From Nocardioides sp. IC4_145 (GTDB lineage: Bacteria > Actinomycetota > Actinomycetes > Propionibacteriales > Nocardioidaceae), in contig NZ_JAANMS010000010.1 of assembly GCF_011250565.1 (NCBI RefSeq), positions 31,200-95,199 of the forward strand: a DNA stretch of 64,000 nucleotides, in the 5' to 3' direction. Position 1 is the first letter of the stretch. Every line of letters starts with the position of its first letter. A program made the translations under genes and the position numbers. The notes under the pieces are model-generated. The model was not told the origin of the DNA, did not search any database, and worked only from the letters and a program-made list of their open reading frames with translations. Shown here in pieces: positions 36,863-45,874 of this stretch.

Positions 36863-37710
36863 CCGAACCGGCCGTTGACGTAGTCGCTCGTGCGCTGGTC
36901 GCGCGGAGAGCCGAACATCGCGCGGGTGTCGCCGTGCTCGACGATGACGCCGGGCGTGCCGTGCGAGGCGAGGAAGAAGGCGCACTGCGTCGAGACGCGT
37001 GCGGCCTGCTGCATGTTGTGCGTGACGATGACGATGGTGACCTCCCGGGCGAGCTCCAGCATGGTCTCCTCGATGACGCGTGTCGAGGTCGGGTCCAGCG
37101 CGGAGCACGGCTCGTCCATCAGCAGCACCCGCGGCTTGACCGCGAGCGAGCGGGCGATGCACAGCCGTTGCTGCTGACCGCCGGACAGGCCGCCGCCGGG
37201 GGCGTCGAGGCGGTCGCGCACCTCGGTCCACAGCCCGGCCTTGGTCAGGCAGGACTCGACGAGCTCCTCCTTGACCGACCGCGAGGCGCGCGTGCCCGTG
37301 AGGCGCAGGCCCGCGAGGACGTTCTCCCGGATCGACATCGCGGGGAAGGGGTTCGGCTTCTGGAACACCATCCCGATCGCCCGCCGGGCGTCGATGAGCC
37401 GCCGGTCGGGGTCGTAGACGTCCTGGCCGTCCAGCAGCACCTCGCCGGCCAGGCGGGCCGAGGGCACCAGCTCGTGCATCCGGTTGAGGATGCGCAGGAA
37501 CGTGGACTTGCCGCAGCCCGAGGGCCCGATGAGCGCGGTGATCCCACCCGCCGGCATGGTCAGGGAGACCCGGTCGAGCACCTTCCGCTCGCCGAACCAG
37601 GCGGTGATGTCGCGTGCCTCGAGCTCGGCGAGCGGGGCGCCGGGCGCGGGCGGGCCGGCGGGGACGGGCGGCAGGACGGCGGTCTCGTCGGTCGCGGCGG
37701 CGTGGGTCAT
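36859..37710 (-). CDS. pstB: Phosphate ABC transporter ATP-binding protein
   Basis: A 283-residue ABC ATPase. Walker A is IGPSGCGKSTFLR, Q-loop FQKPNPFPAMSIREN, signature LSGGQQQRLCIARSL, Walker B VLLMDEPCSALDPTSTRV and the switch histidine in VIVTHNMQQAARV. The QKPNPFPMS-like Q-loop and DEPCSALDP are PstB hallmarks. The first 25 residues are an Ala/Pro-rich extension. ATG 37710 follows GAGGAG. It energises PstCA, although here it is separated from pstC/pstA by four genes of surface proteins, an unusual order. Confidence 0.95.
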   Translation of the reverse strand: MTHAAATDETAVLPPVPAGPPAPGAPLAELEARDITAWFGERKVLDRVSLTMPAGGITALIGPSGCGKSTFLRILNRMHELVPSARLAGEVLLDGQDVYDPDRRLIDARRAIGMVFQKPNPFPAMSIRENVLAGLRLTGTRASRSVKEELVESCLTKAGLWTEVRDRLDAPGGGLSGGQQQRLCIARSLAVKPRVLLMDEPCSALDPTSTRVIEETMLELAREVTIVIVTHNMQQAARVSTQCAFFLASHGTPGVIVEHGDTRAMFGSPRDQRTSDYVNGRFG

Positions 37711-37791
37711 GGTCTGGTCTCCTCGCTGGTCGACCACGCGGCGCCGGGCGGCCGTCGTACGACGACCGCCCGGTGCTGGTGGTGCGGGGGG

Positions 37792-39336
37792 TTACTTCTG
37801 GGTGATGGTGAAGGACTTGCTGGAGCCGACGGCGACGCCGTTGCCGCCCCAGACCGCACGCAGGACGTGCTTGCCGCGCGGGAGCTTCGGCAGCTTCACG
37901 GTGGCCTTGCCGCTCTTCAGCTTGGCGGAGGCCAGGGTCGTGGCGCCCTTCTTGATCGTCACCTTGCCGGCGGCGGTGCTGCTGACGCCGGTGAGGGTGA
38001 CGGTGACGGTGCCCTTGGCCTTCTTCCCCTTCTTGACGGTGGTCGGGAAGGTGGTGGCGACCGCCGAGCCGGCCTTGACGACGACCGAGGTGGTCGCGGT
38101 CGAGCCCTCGAACGCCGAGCCCTGCGCCGGCACGAACTCCGCGGCGAAGCTGCGGCTGCCGAGGGGGAGGCCGGTCGCGGTGTACGTCGCACGACCCGAC
38201 ACGAGCGGGACGCCGGTGGCCAGGGTGGTGCCACCGGAGGTGAAGGTCACGGTTCCCTGGGGGGCGGTGCTGCCGGAGACCTGGGCGACCAGTGTGGCCG
38301 CCTTCGCCTTGGCGCTCGAGCCGCTCAGCGCCAGCGTGGTCTCCACGGCCTCGTTGAGGGTGAAGTTGCTGGTGGCGCTCTGGGTGGCCTGGCCGCAGGC
38401 GCCGCCGCGGGCCGGGGTGGCCAGCTGCTTGAAGCCGGCGCGCTCGATCAGCCCACGGGCGTCGGAGGAGCACAGGTAGCCGTTCTCGCCGAAGAGGCCC
38501 TGCACGGCTGCGGTGCCGAGGTCCGCGCCGCGCACGACGTTGTAGAGGGCGCGGTCGGCGCGGAAGCCGGACTGCAGGCGCAGGGTCTTCCCGAGCAGGC
38601 CGGCGCGGCCCTCGGAGAAGGGCGCCACGGCGTTCGGGTCGCCCTTGACCGCGGTGTCGTCGTGCTCCTGCACCTCGGCCACGGACTTGGCGAGGGTCAC
38701 CGCGACGCCGCCGTTGGCGGCCTGCAGCTGGGAGGTGAAGAAGCTGCGGGTGCCCGAGCCGGCCTGCGGGATGAGCGGCTTGATGATGCCGTCCTTGCCG
38801 CCGACCTGCGACCAGTTGGTGACGGTCCCGTCGTAGATGTCGACGATCTGGTCCTTGGTCAGCGACGCGGGCGCGTTCGACGCCGTGTTGCCGGAGACCG
38901 CCATGACCAGGGTGTCGAGGGCGAACGGGAAGTTCTGCAGGCCGGCCTGGACCTCGGCGGTCGAGGGGCCGGAGGAGGACCGGGCGAAGTCGATGTCGGC
39001 GTTGTTGCCGGCGCCGTAGAGCAGCGCCTTGCCCGCACCGGAGCCGTTGGGCCGCTTGATCGCGCCGGAGGGCAGCGTGATGTCCCCGCCGCCGGTCGCG
39101 GCGAAGGACGCCAGGCGGGCCGCCGGCGACGTGGCGTTCCACCCGTCGGCGAGCAGCCTCATGGCGTGCTGGCTGGTGTCGGAGCCGACGCCGACCAGGT
39201 CCGCGGCGACCGGCGTGAACGTCGTGTCGTCGGGGTCCACGGCAGCGGTCGCCGGGGTGGCCGTGACCAGGAGGGTCGAGCCGGTGAGGGCCGCGACCGC
39301 GAGGCCGGCGAGGGACGTGCGTACAGACATCTCCAC
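37792..39336 (-). CDS. Secreted PstS-like phosphate-binding protein with Ig-like repeats
   Basis: A 514-residue protein with a signal peptide (LAGLAVAALTGSTLLVTATPATA). Residues 35-340 resemble PstS: VGVGSDTSQ, DIDFARSSSGPST, PLIPQAGSGTRSFFTSQL with the S-G-T-R phosphate contact, and a typical hinge layout. The C-terminal 170 residues are two Ig-like beta-sandwiches (GTVTFTSGGTTLATG, KGTVTVTLTGVSSTAAGKVT) ending KSFTITQK, of the kind found on wall-exposed proteins. No lipobox. Start either GTG 39336 or ATG 39330; neither has a good ribosome binding site. It is the third binding-protein-like product of the operon. Confidence 0.82.
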   Translation of the reverse strand: MEMSVRTSLAGLAVAALTGSTLLVTATPATAAVDPDDTTFTPVAADLVGVGSDTSQHAMRLLADGWNATSPAARLASFAATGGGDITLPSGAIKRPNGSGAGKALLYGAGNNADIDFARSSSGPSTAEVQAGLQNFPFALDTLVMAVSGNTASNAPASLTKDQIVDIYDGTVTNWSQVGGKDGIIKPLIPQAGSGTRSFFTSQLQAANGGVAVTLAKSVAEVQEHDDTAVKGDPNAVAPFSEGRAGLLGKTLRLQSGFRADRALYNVVRGADLGTAAVQGLFGENGYLCSSDARGLIERAGFKQLATPARGGACGQATQSATSNFTLNEAVETTLALSGSSAKAKAATLVAQVSGSTAPQGTVTFTSGGTTLATGVPLVSGRATYTATGLPLGSRSFAAEFVPAQGSAFEGSTATTSVVVKAGSAVATTFPTTVKKGKKAKGTVTVTLTGVSSTAAGKVTIKKGATTLASAKLKSGKATVKLPKLPRGKHVLRAVWGGNGVAVGSSKSFTITQK

Positions 39337-39382
39337 ATCGCTTTCTTGAGGTGGTGCAGGTGGTGGTGGGTGGGTGGATGGG

Positions 39383-40333
39383 TCAGAGGACGTTCGGCAG
39401 GAGCCGGACGGCCACGTCGGTGGTCGCCCACGACACGGCGAGGGCGAGGGGGCAGGCGACGAGCCAGACGACGGCGGTCGACCACCGCTGGCGGGCGGCG
39501 AGGACGCCGAGGACGAGCGCGACGAGCACCGCCAGGTGCAGCGCGAGGAGCGGGAGCGCGGCGGGGTCGCTGGCGAGCGCCCGTTCGGAGTCCGGCACCG
39601 CCGTGGGCCGTCCCGGCGGCGCGGGGAAGCCCTCGGCCGCCTCGGCGTCGAGGTAGACGGCGTCGCGCGGACGGACCGCCCCGAACCGGCCGTCCCCCTC
39701 GGCCGTCACGAGCGTGAGGCGGGCGGCGCCGGCCGCTGCCGGGGGCGGCAGCGGGTCACCGGCGCGCCGCAGGCCGATGACGTCGAACGTCACCGAGCCC
39801 TGCGCCATGGTCACCTCGACGGCGTCACCGACGCGCAGCTCCGGCAGGTCCCGGAAGGGCCCGCCGTACGTCGCCGCGCGGCCGTAGACCACCGAGGTGC
39901 CGACCTGCCCGGGGAGCACGGTGTCGCGCCGGTGACCCGGGCCGGCGGTCGTGTCGCCGGACGCGGTCCCCTCGATCACGACCTCCTCGAGCCCGAGCCG
40001 CGGGATGCGCACCAGCGCGACGGGATCGCCGGCCGGCACGACCGGGCCGACGGGCGCGGTGGCGGCGGCGAGCTGGGTGCGGAGGTCCCGGTAGAGCAGC
40101 TCCTGGGCGCGCTCGTGGGTGAGGGAGCCGAGGAACAGCAGCTGGGCCGCGGGCCACAGGCACACCAGCGCGAGCATCGTCAGGGCCGAGGCGAGCGGGG
40201 CGACGCGCTCGTCGGGCCGCGTCGCCGGTCTCGGCGCGCGACGAGGTGCGCGCGGTCGCGACGGGGCGGTCGTCGGACCGGCCGTCGGACCGGTCGTCGG
40301 GGCGGTCGTCGGGCCGACCGTGGGCGCGCTCAT
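39383..40333 (-). CDS. Sortase-fold membrane protein lacking the catalytic His and Cys (pseudo-sortase)
   Basis: A 316-residue protein: cytoplasmic Pro/Thr/Arg-rich residues 1-45, membrane helix 47-72, sortase-like domain about 100-225, then two C-terminal membrane helices (259-280 and 285-303). The domain aligns with class E/F sortases: LVRIPRLGLEEVVIEG, GPGHRRDTVLPGQVGTSVV, YGGPFRDLPELRVGDAVEV. The position of the catalytic histidine (GHR in active enzymes) is GRA, with R152, and the catalytic cysteine position (TLTTC) is TLVTA, with A211. Transpeptidation should therefore be impossible. ATG overlaps the stop of the preceding gene. I infer a scaffold or recruiting role for the surface proteins of this operon. 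Confidence 0.82.
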   Translation of the reverse strand: MSAPTVGPTTAPTTGPTAGPTTAPSRPRAPRRAPRPATRPDERVAPLASALTMLALVCLWPAAQLLFLGSLTHERAQELLYRDLRTQLAAATAPVGPVVPAGDPVALVRIPRLGLEEVVIEGTASGDTTAGPGHRRDTVLPGQVGTSVVYGRAATYGGPFRDLPELRVGDAVEVTMAQGSVTFDVIGLRRAGDPLPPPAAAGAARLTLVTAEGDGRFGAVRPRDAVYLDAEAAEGFPAPPGRPTAVPDSERALASDPAALPLLALHLAVLVALVLGVLAARQRWSTAVVWLVACPLALAVSWATTDVAVRLLPNVL

Positions 40334-42951
40334 CGCGGCACCCGCACGAAGAAGCGCAGCCCGCCCGCGCCCGCCACGGCCAGGAGCCCGACGAGCACCA
40401 GCGCGGGCAGGAGGCCCCCGCCGAGGCGGGAGGAGACCGGCTCCGTCCCCGGCATGGCCGGGACGGCGGTCGGCTGGGCTTCCACGTCGGCGCCCGGCGC
40501 GGCCTCCTCGGCCGGGAGCTCGGCGGAGGGCACGTCGCCGCCCGGCACGCCCCCGCCGCTGCCGCCGGCCGGCCCGCCGGAGGTGTCGCCACCGGGGCCG
40601 CCGGGGCCTCCGCCGCCCGGGCCGTCCCCGCCGGCCGGGGCACGCTGGGCGGCCACGGCGTCGGCGACGTCCTGGGCGGAGGCGAAGAGCTTCGCGGTGA
40701 CGCCGGTCCGGCGGATCGGGAGGAAGCCCTCGGGCAGCTCGCCGTTGCCGCTCCCGCGCCGCTGGCCCTCGGTGGTCGACACGCGGATGAACTGCGCGAC
40801 CTTCGCCGCGTCGGCCTTCGGGAGGTTCCGCAGGCGGGCGGCGGTGTAGACGACCATCGTGCCGGGGTAGGCCGACCCGGCCTTGCGGACGTCGGCCTGG
40901 TCGAGCACGAACGGTGCGCGGGGTCGCTCCTGGCGGGCCAGCCGGACGGCGGCCCCGAGCGAGGCGTCGCTCGGCGCGACGTACGTCCCCGGCCGGGTCT
41001 GCAGCGCCGCCGAGCGCAGGCCGTAGCGCGCGGCGTCGCCCAGGCTCGTCACGCCCAGCAGGAACCGCGACCCGAAGGACTGCCGGTCGACCCGGCCGAG
41101 CTTGTACTGCTGGGTCGAGGCGTCGAGCTCGCAGCGGGTCTGGACGTTGGGCCAGGCGTCGAGCAGGGCCTCGGAGATCTTGCGGAGGGCCGTGACCGGC
41201 GCGGCCAGCTGGGTGAAGTAGACGGCCGGGTTCTCCTTGCGGCAGGTGTTCTCCGTCGCCGGCACGTAGGTGTCGAGCAGCGGCCACTCCGAGCGGGGCA
41301 GCTCGATGTCCTCGTACTCGGGGTTGACCTTCATCCCCCACGGGTCGGCCTTGCCGGACACGAAGGCGCGGGCGTCCGGGTCGGCGGCGATGTACGCCGT
41401 GAGCTGCTCGACGACGTCGGAGGACTCCGAGAGCGACAGGAGCGTCGCGCCGGCCTCCTGGGTGGTGGTGCTGAGCCCGGGGTTCAGCTCCTGGAACTCG
41501 GGGTCGTTCATGATCGCGAGCGGGTTGCCGGCCATGCCGGGGTGTCCCCGGCCGAGGTCGGAGCCGAGGTAGCTCTGGGTGAGGAGCTTGGCCAGGAGCC
41601 GCGCGTTCAATCTCAGCCGGGTCCGCTCGCCGCCGTTGTCGGGCTCGTCGACCACGTAGGCGATGGAGAAGCCGGTCACCGCGGTCGGCGCGTAGCCGAC
41701 CGGGTCGCTGCCGCGACGCTCGTGCTCCGAGGAGACCGCGGCGGCCACGCCGCCGCCAGAGGACATCAGTGCGAAGCCGGCCTCGTCGGACATCTGGTTG
41801 AGCTGGAACTTGAACCGGTCCTCGGCCAGGCAGTACGCCGGCGCCCACTGGGTGGCGGCCTGGGCCAGGAGCTCCGAGCCGTAGAAGCCCGTCGGCGGAC
41901 GGGGGTCGCGGATGTCGCAGGTGTCCGGGGGCAGGCCGAAGGTGATCGGGATCGTGAAGCGGTTGCGCCAGTTCGACTCCGACCACCACAGCGCCGGGCC
42001 CACGGCCTGGTCGATGCCCTCGCCGCTGAAGTTGCTGGAGCCGGGGGCGAAGCGACCGCCCTTGCGGCACGCCTGGTCCCCGGCGGTGGGCGGCTGGGAC
42101 GGCGCGTCGCAGCTCAGCCCGACGATCGGGATGACGACGACGGAGCAGGCGACCCGGTGGTTGCAGCCCAGGGACTCGTTCTCGGTCTCGCTGCGGACCT
42201 CGAGCTGCACGCTGCCGGTGCCGTTCGCCTCGGTGAACGCCGCGATCTCGGCCGGCGGGAAGGCCGCGCCGACGGCCGCCTCGGGCGCCATGTGCGCGGC
42301 GTCGCAGGCCAGGTGGGTCCGCCCACCGCGCGCCACGAACGGCGTCAGGCGGGTGGCGTAGGGCTCGATGTCCGCGGTCGGGCACTCCTGCGCGCCGGGG
42401 AACGGCGTGACGCCGGACGTGCGCTGCTTGGCCGCGTCGTCGGCGTACAGGTCGTGGCGCCAGGTGGCCTCGCCCTCCGAGCGGCTCACCTGCGAGCGCT
42501 GGGCGACCGAGGCGGTCCAGCACGTCTCCGGGCGGACCCGCTTGGCAACGGGGACCGACGCCCCGTCGACGCCGCGGCACTGCAGGACGACGACGGGGTA
42601 CTCCTGCGCCAGGCCGTTCTCGCCGTAGGGGTTGCTGGCACGACCGCCGCTCGGCTGGGCGCCCTTCCAGCTGATCCGGATCCGCTGCCGGCCGCGCAGG
42701 TTCTCGGTCTTGTCGGCGGTGACGGTCACCCGGTAGGTGGGGAAGGAGTACGTCGTGCCGTCGGCGTTCGCGAAGACGCGGGTCAGCTCCCTGGTCGCCC
42801 GGTAGCCGTCGTCACCCTCGGCGGCGGCCCGAGCCGGTGCGGCCTGCGCCGGTGCGGCCTGCGCCGGGCCCGCGACCTCCGCCGGCACCGCGAGCCCGAG
42901 TGCCGCGATCCCCAGCGCGGCCAGCGCGGCGAGGGCTCGGCGCGCGCTCAC
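40330..42951 (-). CDS. Large secreted, C-terminally anchored protein of the Pst operon
   Basis: An 873-residue protein starting at GTG 42951. It has a signal peptide (ALAALAALGIAALGLAVPA), a long extracellular region with many cysteines (VLQCRG, PETCWT, QECPTAD, LSCDAP, DTCDIRD, TRCELD), and a Gly/Pro-rich linker near residues 735-790. The end is MPGTE, about nine residues, a hydrophobic helix LLPALVLVGLLAVAGAGG and RFFVRVPR, resembling a sorting signal without a true LPxTG. Parts such as YPGTMVVYTAARLRNLPKAD recall periplasmic-binding-protein C-lobes, so a divergent substrate-binding fold is plausible. Four-base overlaps on both sides tie it to pstS and the pseudo-sortase. No precise function known to me. 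Confidence 0.75.
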   Translation of the reverse strand: MSARRALAALAALGIAALGLAVPAEVAGPAQAAPAQAAPARAAAEGDDGYRATRELTRVFANADGTTYSFPTYRVTVTADKTENLRGRQRIRISWKGAQPSGGRASNPYGENGLAQEYPVVVLQCRGVDGASVPVAKRVRPETCWTASVAQRSQVSRSEGEATWRHDLYADDAAKQRTSGVTPFPGAQECPTADIEPYATRLTPFVARGGRTHLACDAAHMAPEAAVGAAFPPAEIAAFTEANGTGSVQLEVRSETENESLGCNHRVACSVVVIPIVGLSCDAPSQPPTAGDQACRKGGRFAPGSSNFSGEGIDQAVGPALWWSESNWRNRFTIPITFGLPPDTCDIRDPRPPTGFYGSELLAQAATQWAPAYCLAEDRFKFQLNQMSDEAGFALMSSGGGVAAAVSSEHERRGSDPVGYAPTAVTGFSIAYVVDEPDNGGERTRLRLNARLLAKLLTQSYLGSDLGRGHPGMAGNPLAIMNDPEFQELNPGLSTTTQEAGATLLSLSESSDVVEQLTAYIAADPDARAFVSGKADPWGMKVNPEYEDIELPRSEWPLLDTYVPATENTCRKENPAVYFTQLAAPVTALRKISEALLDAWPNVQTRCELDASTQQYKLGRVDRQSFGSRFLLGVTSLGDAARYGLRSAALQTRPGTYVAPSDASLGAAVRLARQERPRAPFVLDQADVRKAGSAYPGTMVVYTAARLRNLPKADAAKVAQFIRVSTTEGQRRGSGNGELPEGFLPIRRTGVTAKLFASAQDVADAVAAQRAPAGGDGPGGGGPGGPGGDTSGGPAGGSGGGVPGGDVPSAELPAEEAAPGADVEAQPTAVPAMPGTEPVSSRLGGGLLPALVLVGLLAVAGAGGLRFFVRVPR

Positions 42952-44609
42952 CGCACGCTCCGGCGGCGCTTGAGCGAGGCGACGTACAGCCCGGGGAGCA
43001 GGACCAGCGCGATGAGCTCGACGGCGGCCAGCCAGCCGAACGCCTGGGTGTCGGCCGCCCGGCCGGCGACCAGCTCCGTGGGGTTCGCGTAGATCGCAGC
43101 ACCGTCCGCGGAGGTGGCCGCGACGTCGCCGCCGACCACCGCGCCGGTCTCGGGGTCGATCACCGGCGCGGCGTCACCGCCGGGCGCTCCGACGCTGCCA
43201 CCGGCCGTGCCTCCGGCGCCCCCGGCTCCTCCCCCGCCCGCGGTGCCGCCGCCCGCGGCGGGGCCGCCGCCCTCGCCGCCGCCCGCGGCCCCGGGGTCGT
43301 CGGTCGACGGGGTGCCCGTGCCGGTCGCGGTGCCGCAGGGGCCGGCTCCGACCTTGTCGCACGCCGCCGGCTGCGGCGCGATCTGGGCCAGCTTGTTGCC
43401 GGCGAGGTTCTTGCCGTCGAAGGTGGGGTTGTTGCAGGACTTCACGTCGCGCGAGGTGAGGTCGACCGCGCTGTCGGCCTGCTTGAGCTTGGCGATCTGC
43501 TGGAAGCCCGCCTGCACGAGGTTGAGCGGCAGGGGCGAGTAGCCGTACGGACCGGCCTTGGACTGGCCCGAGCACAGCGAGTAGTACAGGAAGTCGGCGA
43601 GCGTCTGCCGCTTCGCGGTCGACATGCGCGGGTCGTTCCGGCCGGTCGGGATGACCATGTAGCTGTACGAGGAGAGCGGGTAGGCGCGCGGGTCGGTCGC
43701 GGTGTAGACGCCGTCGAGGACCTGGGTCAGGTAGAGCTGGGAGCTCTTGTCCTGGTTGATGCGCGCCTTGGTCAGCGCGACCGCCACGTTGTACTGCGTC
43801 GGCTCGACGTAGTAGCCGCCCTTGTTGAGGACCTTGACGACCGGGTAGTCCTTGTTGACCGGGTAGGAGTACTCGACGTAGCCGATGCTCCCGTTGCCCG
43901 CGAAGCCGGCGATGGTGTTCATGACCTGGTCCGAGCCGGCCTGGCCGACCGCGCGGCCCTTGCGCGGGTAGTAGGACGTCAGCCCGGAGCGGCCGAAGAA
44001 CGGCCGCCAGATCGAGGGGTACTGGTGGTCCATCCAGGTCGTGAACTGCGCGGTGGTGCCCGACCCGTCCGACCGGACGACCGGGGTGATCGGCAGCGAC
44101 GGGAACGACCGGCCGTTGTTGTCCTCGGCGATCGCCGGGTCGTTCCAGTTGGTGATCTGGTTGGTGAAGATCTTGGCGATCGTCTCGCCCGACAGCCGCA
44201 GGTTGCGCACCAGCTGGTCCCCGACCTTGAGCTGGTAGGTGAAGGCCGTCCCGCCCGCCACGACCGGCAGGTAGGCGAACTCCCGCCCGTTGCTGGTGTC
44301 GGCGTTGCCCGCCTCGTCGACGCCCTGGTACGGGATCTCGGAGATGGCGAAGTCGGTGCTCGCCTGAGCGAAGTCCTTGCGGCCCTTGGACGAGCCGCCG
44401 CCGGTGTAGACGACCTTCATGCCGTTGCTGTCGACGTCGGAGATCCACTGCTGGACGATCAGCTCCGACCAGGTGGAGCCGGTGCCCTCGATCTGGGCGT
44501 AGGCCGCGGCGGAGGCGGTGCCGGGCAGGGTGGCCACGGAGCCGAGGGCCAGGAGGACGGCGACCCACGTGCGGGTCCAGCGCGGGATCGCGCGACGAGC
44601 GGTGTTCAA
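42948..44609 (-). CDS. pstS: Phosphate-binding protein PstS with a C-terminal membrane anchor
   Basis: A 553-residue protein starting with TTG at 44609 (AGGAG nine bases upstream), overlapping the pstA stop as TTGA. After a signal peptide, residues 35-400 are a PstS fold: IEGTGSTWSELIVQQW, VVYTGGGSSKGRKDFA, TDFAISEIPY, VRSDGSGTTAQFTTWM and GSIGYVEYSYP. Then comes a roughly 100-residue Gly/Ala-rich linker and a C-terminal helix WLAAVELIALVLLPGLYVA followed by SLKRRRSVR. Ordinary PstS in Gram-positives is held by an N-terminal lipid; here there is no lipobox, and the anchor is at the C-terminus. Confidence 0.9.
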   Translation of the reverse strand: MNTARRAIPRWTRTWVAVLLALGSVATLPGTASAAAYAQIEGTGSTWSELIVQQWISDVDSNGMKVVYTGGGSSKGRKDFAQASTDFAISEIPYQGVDEAGNADTSNGREFAYLPVVAGGTAFTYQLKVGDQLVRNLRLSGETIAKIFTNQITNWNDPAIAEDNNGRSFPSLPITPVVRSDGSGTTAQFTTWMDHQYPSIWRPFFGRSGLTSYYPRKGRAVGQAGSDQVMNTIAGFAGNGSIGYVEYSYPVNKDYPVVKVLNKGGYYVEPTQYNVAVALTKARINQDKSSQLYLTQVLDGVYTATDPRAYPLSSYSYMVIPTGRNDPRMSTAKRQTLADFLYYSLCSGQSKAGPYGYSPLPLNLVQAGFQQIAKLKQADSAVDLTSRDVKSCNNPTFDGKNLAGNKLAQIAPQPAACDKVGAGPCGTATGTGTPSTDDPGAAGGGEGGGPAAGGGTAGGGGAGGAGGTAGGSVGAPGGDAAPVIDPETGAVVGGDVAATSADGAAIYANPTELVAGRAADTQAFGWLAAVELIALVLLPGLYVASLKRRRSVR

Positions 44610-45874
44610 CGGTGCTCCTGGGAGATGGACGGGGCCTGGCGCAGGCGGGTGAGGACGCGGGACCGGAGCGAGGACTTGGTGCCACGCGGCCGGGCGAGCA
44701 GGCGCGCGACCACGAACAGCAGCAGCACCAGGCCGAGCAGCACCGCGGCAGCGCCGTACGCCCGGGTGATCGCGGTGGGCTCGCCGGAGCGCACCAGCGA
44801 GAAGATGTAGAGCGGCAGGGAGTTCATCGCGCCGTCGGTGGGGTCGGTGACCAGGAAGGCCGCCGCGCCCGACGTCAGCAGCACCGGGCTGGTCTCGCCG
44901 ATGCCGCGCGCGACGCCGAGGATGACGGCGGTCGCCAGGCCCGGGCGGGCGGTGGGCAGCACGACGCACCAGACCGTCCGCCAGCGGCTGGCACCCAGCG
45001 CCAGGCTCGCCTCCCGCAGGCCCGACGGCACGACCCGCAGCACGACGTCGGCGGCGCGGGCGATGATCGGGAGCATCATCACCGCGATCGCGAGCGCGGC
45101 GGCCAACCCCGAGCGGGGGTAGCCGAGCGTGCGGATGAGCACGGTGTAGATGAACAGGCCGGCCACGATCGAGGGCAGCGCGGTCATGGCCTCGACCACG
45201 GTGCGCACGACCGTGGCGAACCGGCCACCCACCTCGGTCATGAACACCGCGGTGCCGATGCCGAGCGGCAGGGTGATCACCAGGGCGATCCCGAGCTGGA
45301 TCAGCGAGCCGACGATCGCGTGGGCGACGCCGCCGCGGTCGAAGGCGTCCTTGGGGCCGACCCCGGCCATGTCGTCGACGAGGAAGTTGAGGTGGGTGAG
45401 CGGGCGCCAGCCCTGCGAGACCACGTCGTAGACGGTGGTCACCAGGACGCCGGCGACGACCAGGGCGCCACCGGTGACGACCGCCTCCGCGAGCCGGTCG
45501 CGGACCTCCGTCGATCCGCCCGTCATGGCGGCCGCGGTGGCGGTCAGGGCGAGGCCGAGCCCGAACCACACGACGACGAACCAGGGCAGGCCGGCCATCG
45601 GCAGCAGCCGCTGGGTCACCAGCCAGGCCAGGGCGAGCGCCGCGACCCACGGGCCGACGCGGAGGAACCGCTCGTCGGGGCTGAGCCGCCCCAGGCTGGC
45701 CCGCGGCACGGCCGGCGCGACGGCGTCGTCGTACGTCGGCAGGTGGGTCGTGCCGGCGTACGCCCCGCCCGCGGTCATCGGCGTCGACCCGATGTGGGTG
45801 CCGGGGATGGGCTCTGCCGGGGCTGCCGGGGCTGCCGGGGCTGCCGAGGTCGCCGGCTGGACGGTCGCGGTCAC
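44606..45874 (-). CDS. pstA: Phosphate ABC transporter permease PstA
   Basis: A 422-residue permease, longer than usual PstA (about 290). The N-terminal 60 residues are Ala/Pro-rich and soluble, with a 9-base DNA repeat (GGGGCTGCC) encoding AAPAAPAAP. Two extra helices near residues 78-120 precede the core. The core shows TLPLGIGTAVFMTEV, MTALPSIVAGLFIYTVLI and the coupling loop ASLALGASRWRTVWCVVLP (EAA motif). It starts with GTG 45874 overlapping the pstC stop. With PstC it forms the channel through which phosphate from PstS enters. Confidence 0.94.
   Translation of the reverse strand: MTATVQPATSAAPAAPAAPAEPIPGTHIGSTPMTAGGAYAGTTHLPTYDDAVAPAVPRASLGRLSPDERFLRVGPWVAALALAWLVTQRLLPMAGLPWFVVVWFGLGLALTATAAAMTGGSTEVRDRLAEAVVTGGALVVAGVLVTTVYDVVSQGWRPLTHLNFLVDDMAGVGPKDAFDRGGVAHAIVGSLIQLGIALVITLPLGIGTAVFMTEVGGRFATVVRTVVEAMTALPSIVAGLFIYTVLIRTLGYPRSGLAAALAIAVMMLPIIARAADVVLRVVPSGLREASLALGASRWRTVWCVVLPTARPGLATAVILGVARGIGETSPVLLTSGAAAFLVTDPTDGAMNSLPLYIFSLVRSGEPTAITRAYGAAAVLLGLVLLLFVVARLLARPRGTKSSLRSRVLTRLRQAPSISQEHR

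Noticed and set aside
39383..40333. Functional sortase
   Set aside because: The His and Cys positions are Arg and Ala, so ordinary transpeptidation is not possible; kept as a pseudo-sortase.
45814..45846. 9-bp GGGGCTGCC repeats as an intergenic element
   Set aside because: They are in frame inside pstA and encode its Ala-Ala-Pro N-terminal repeat.
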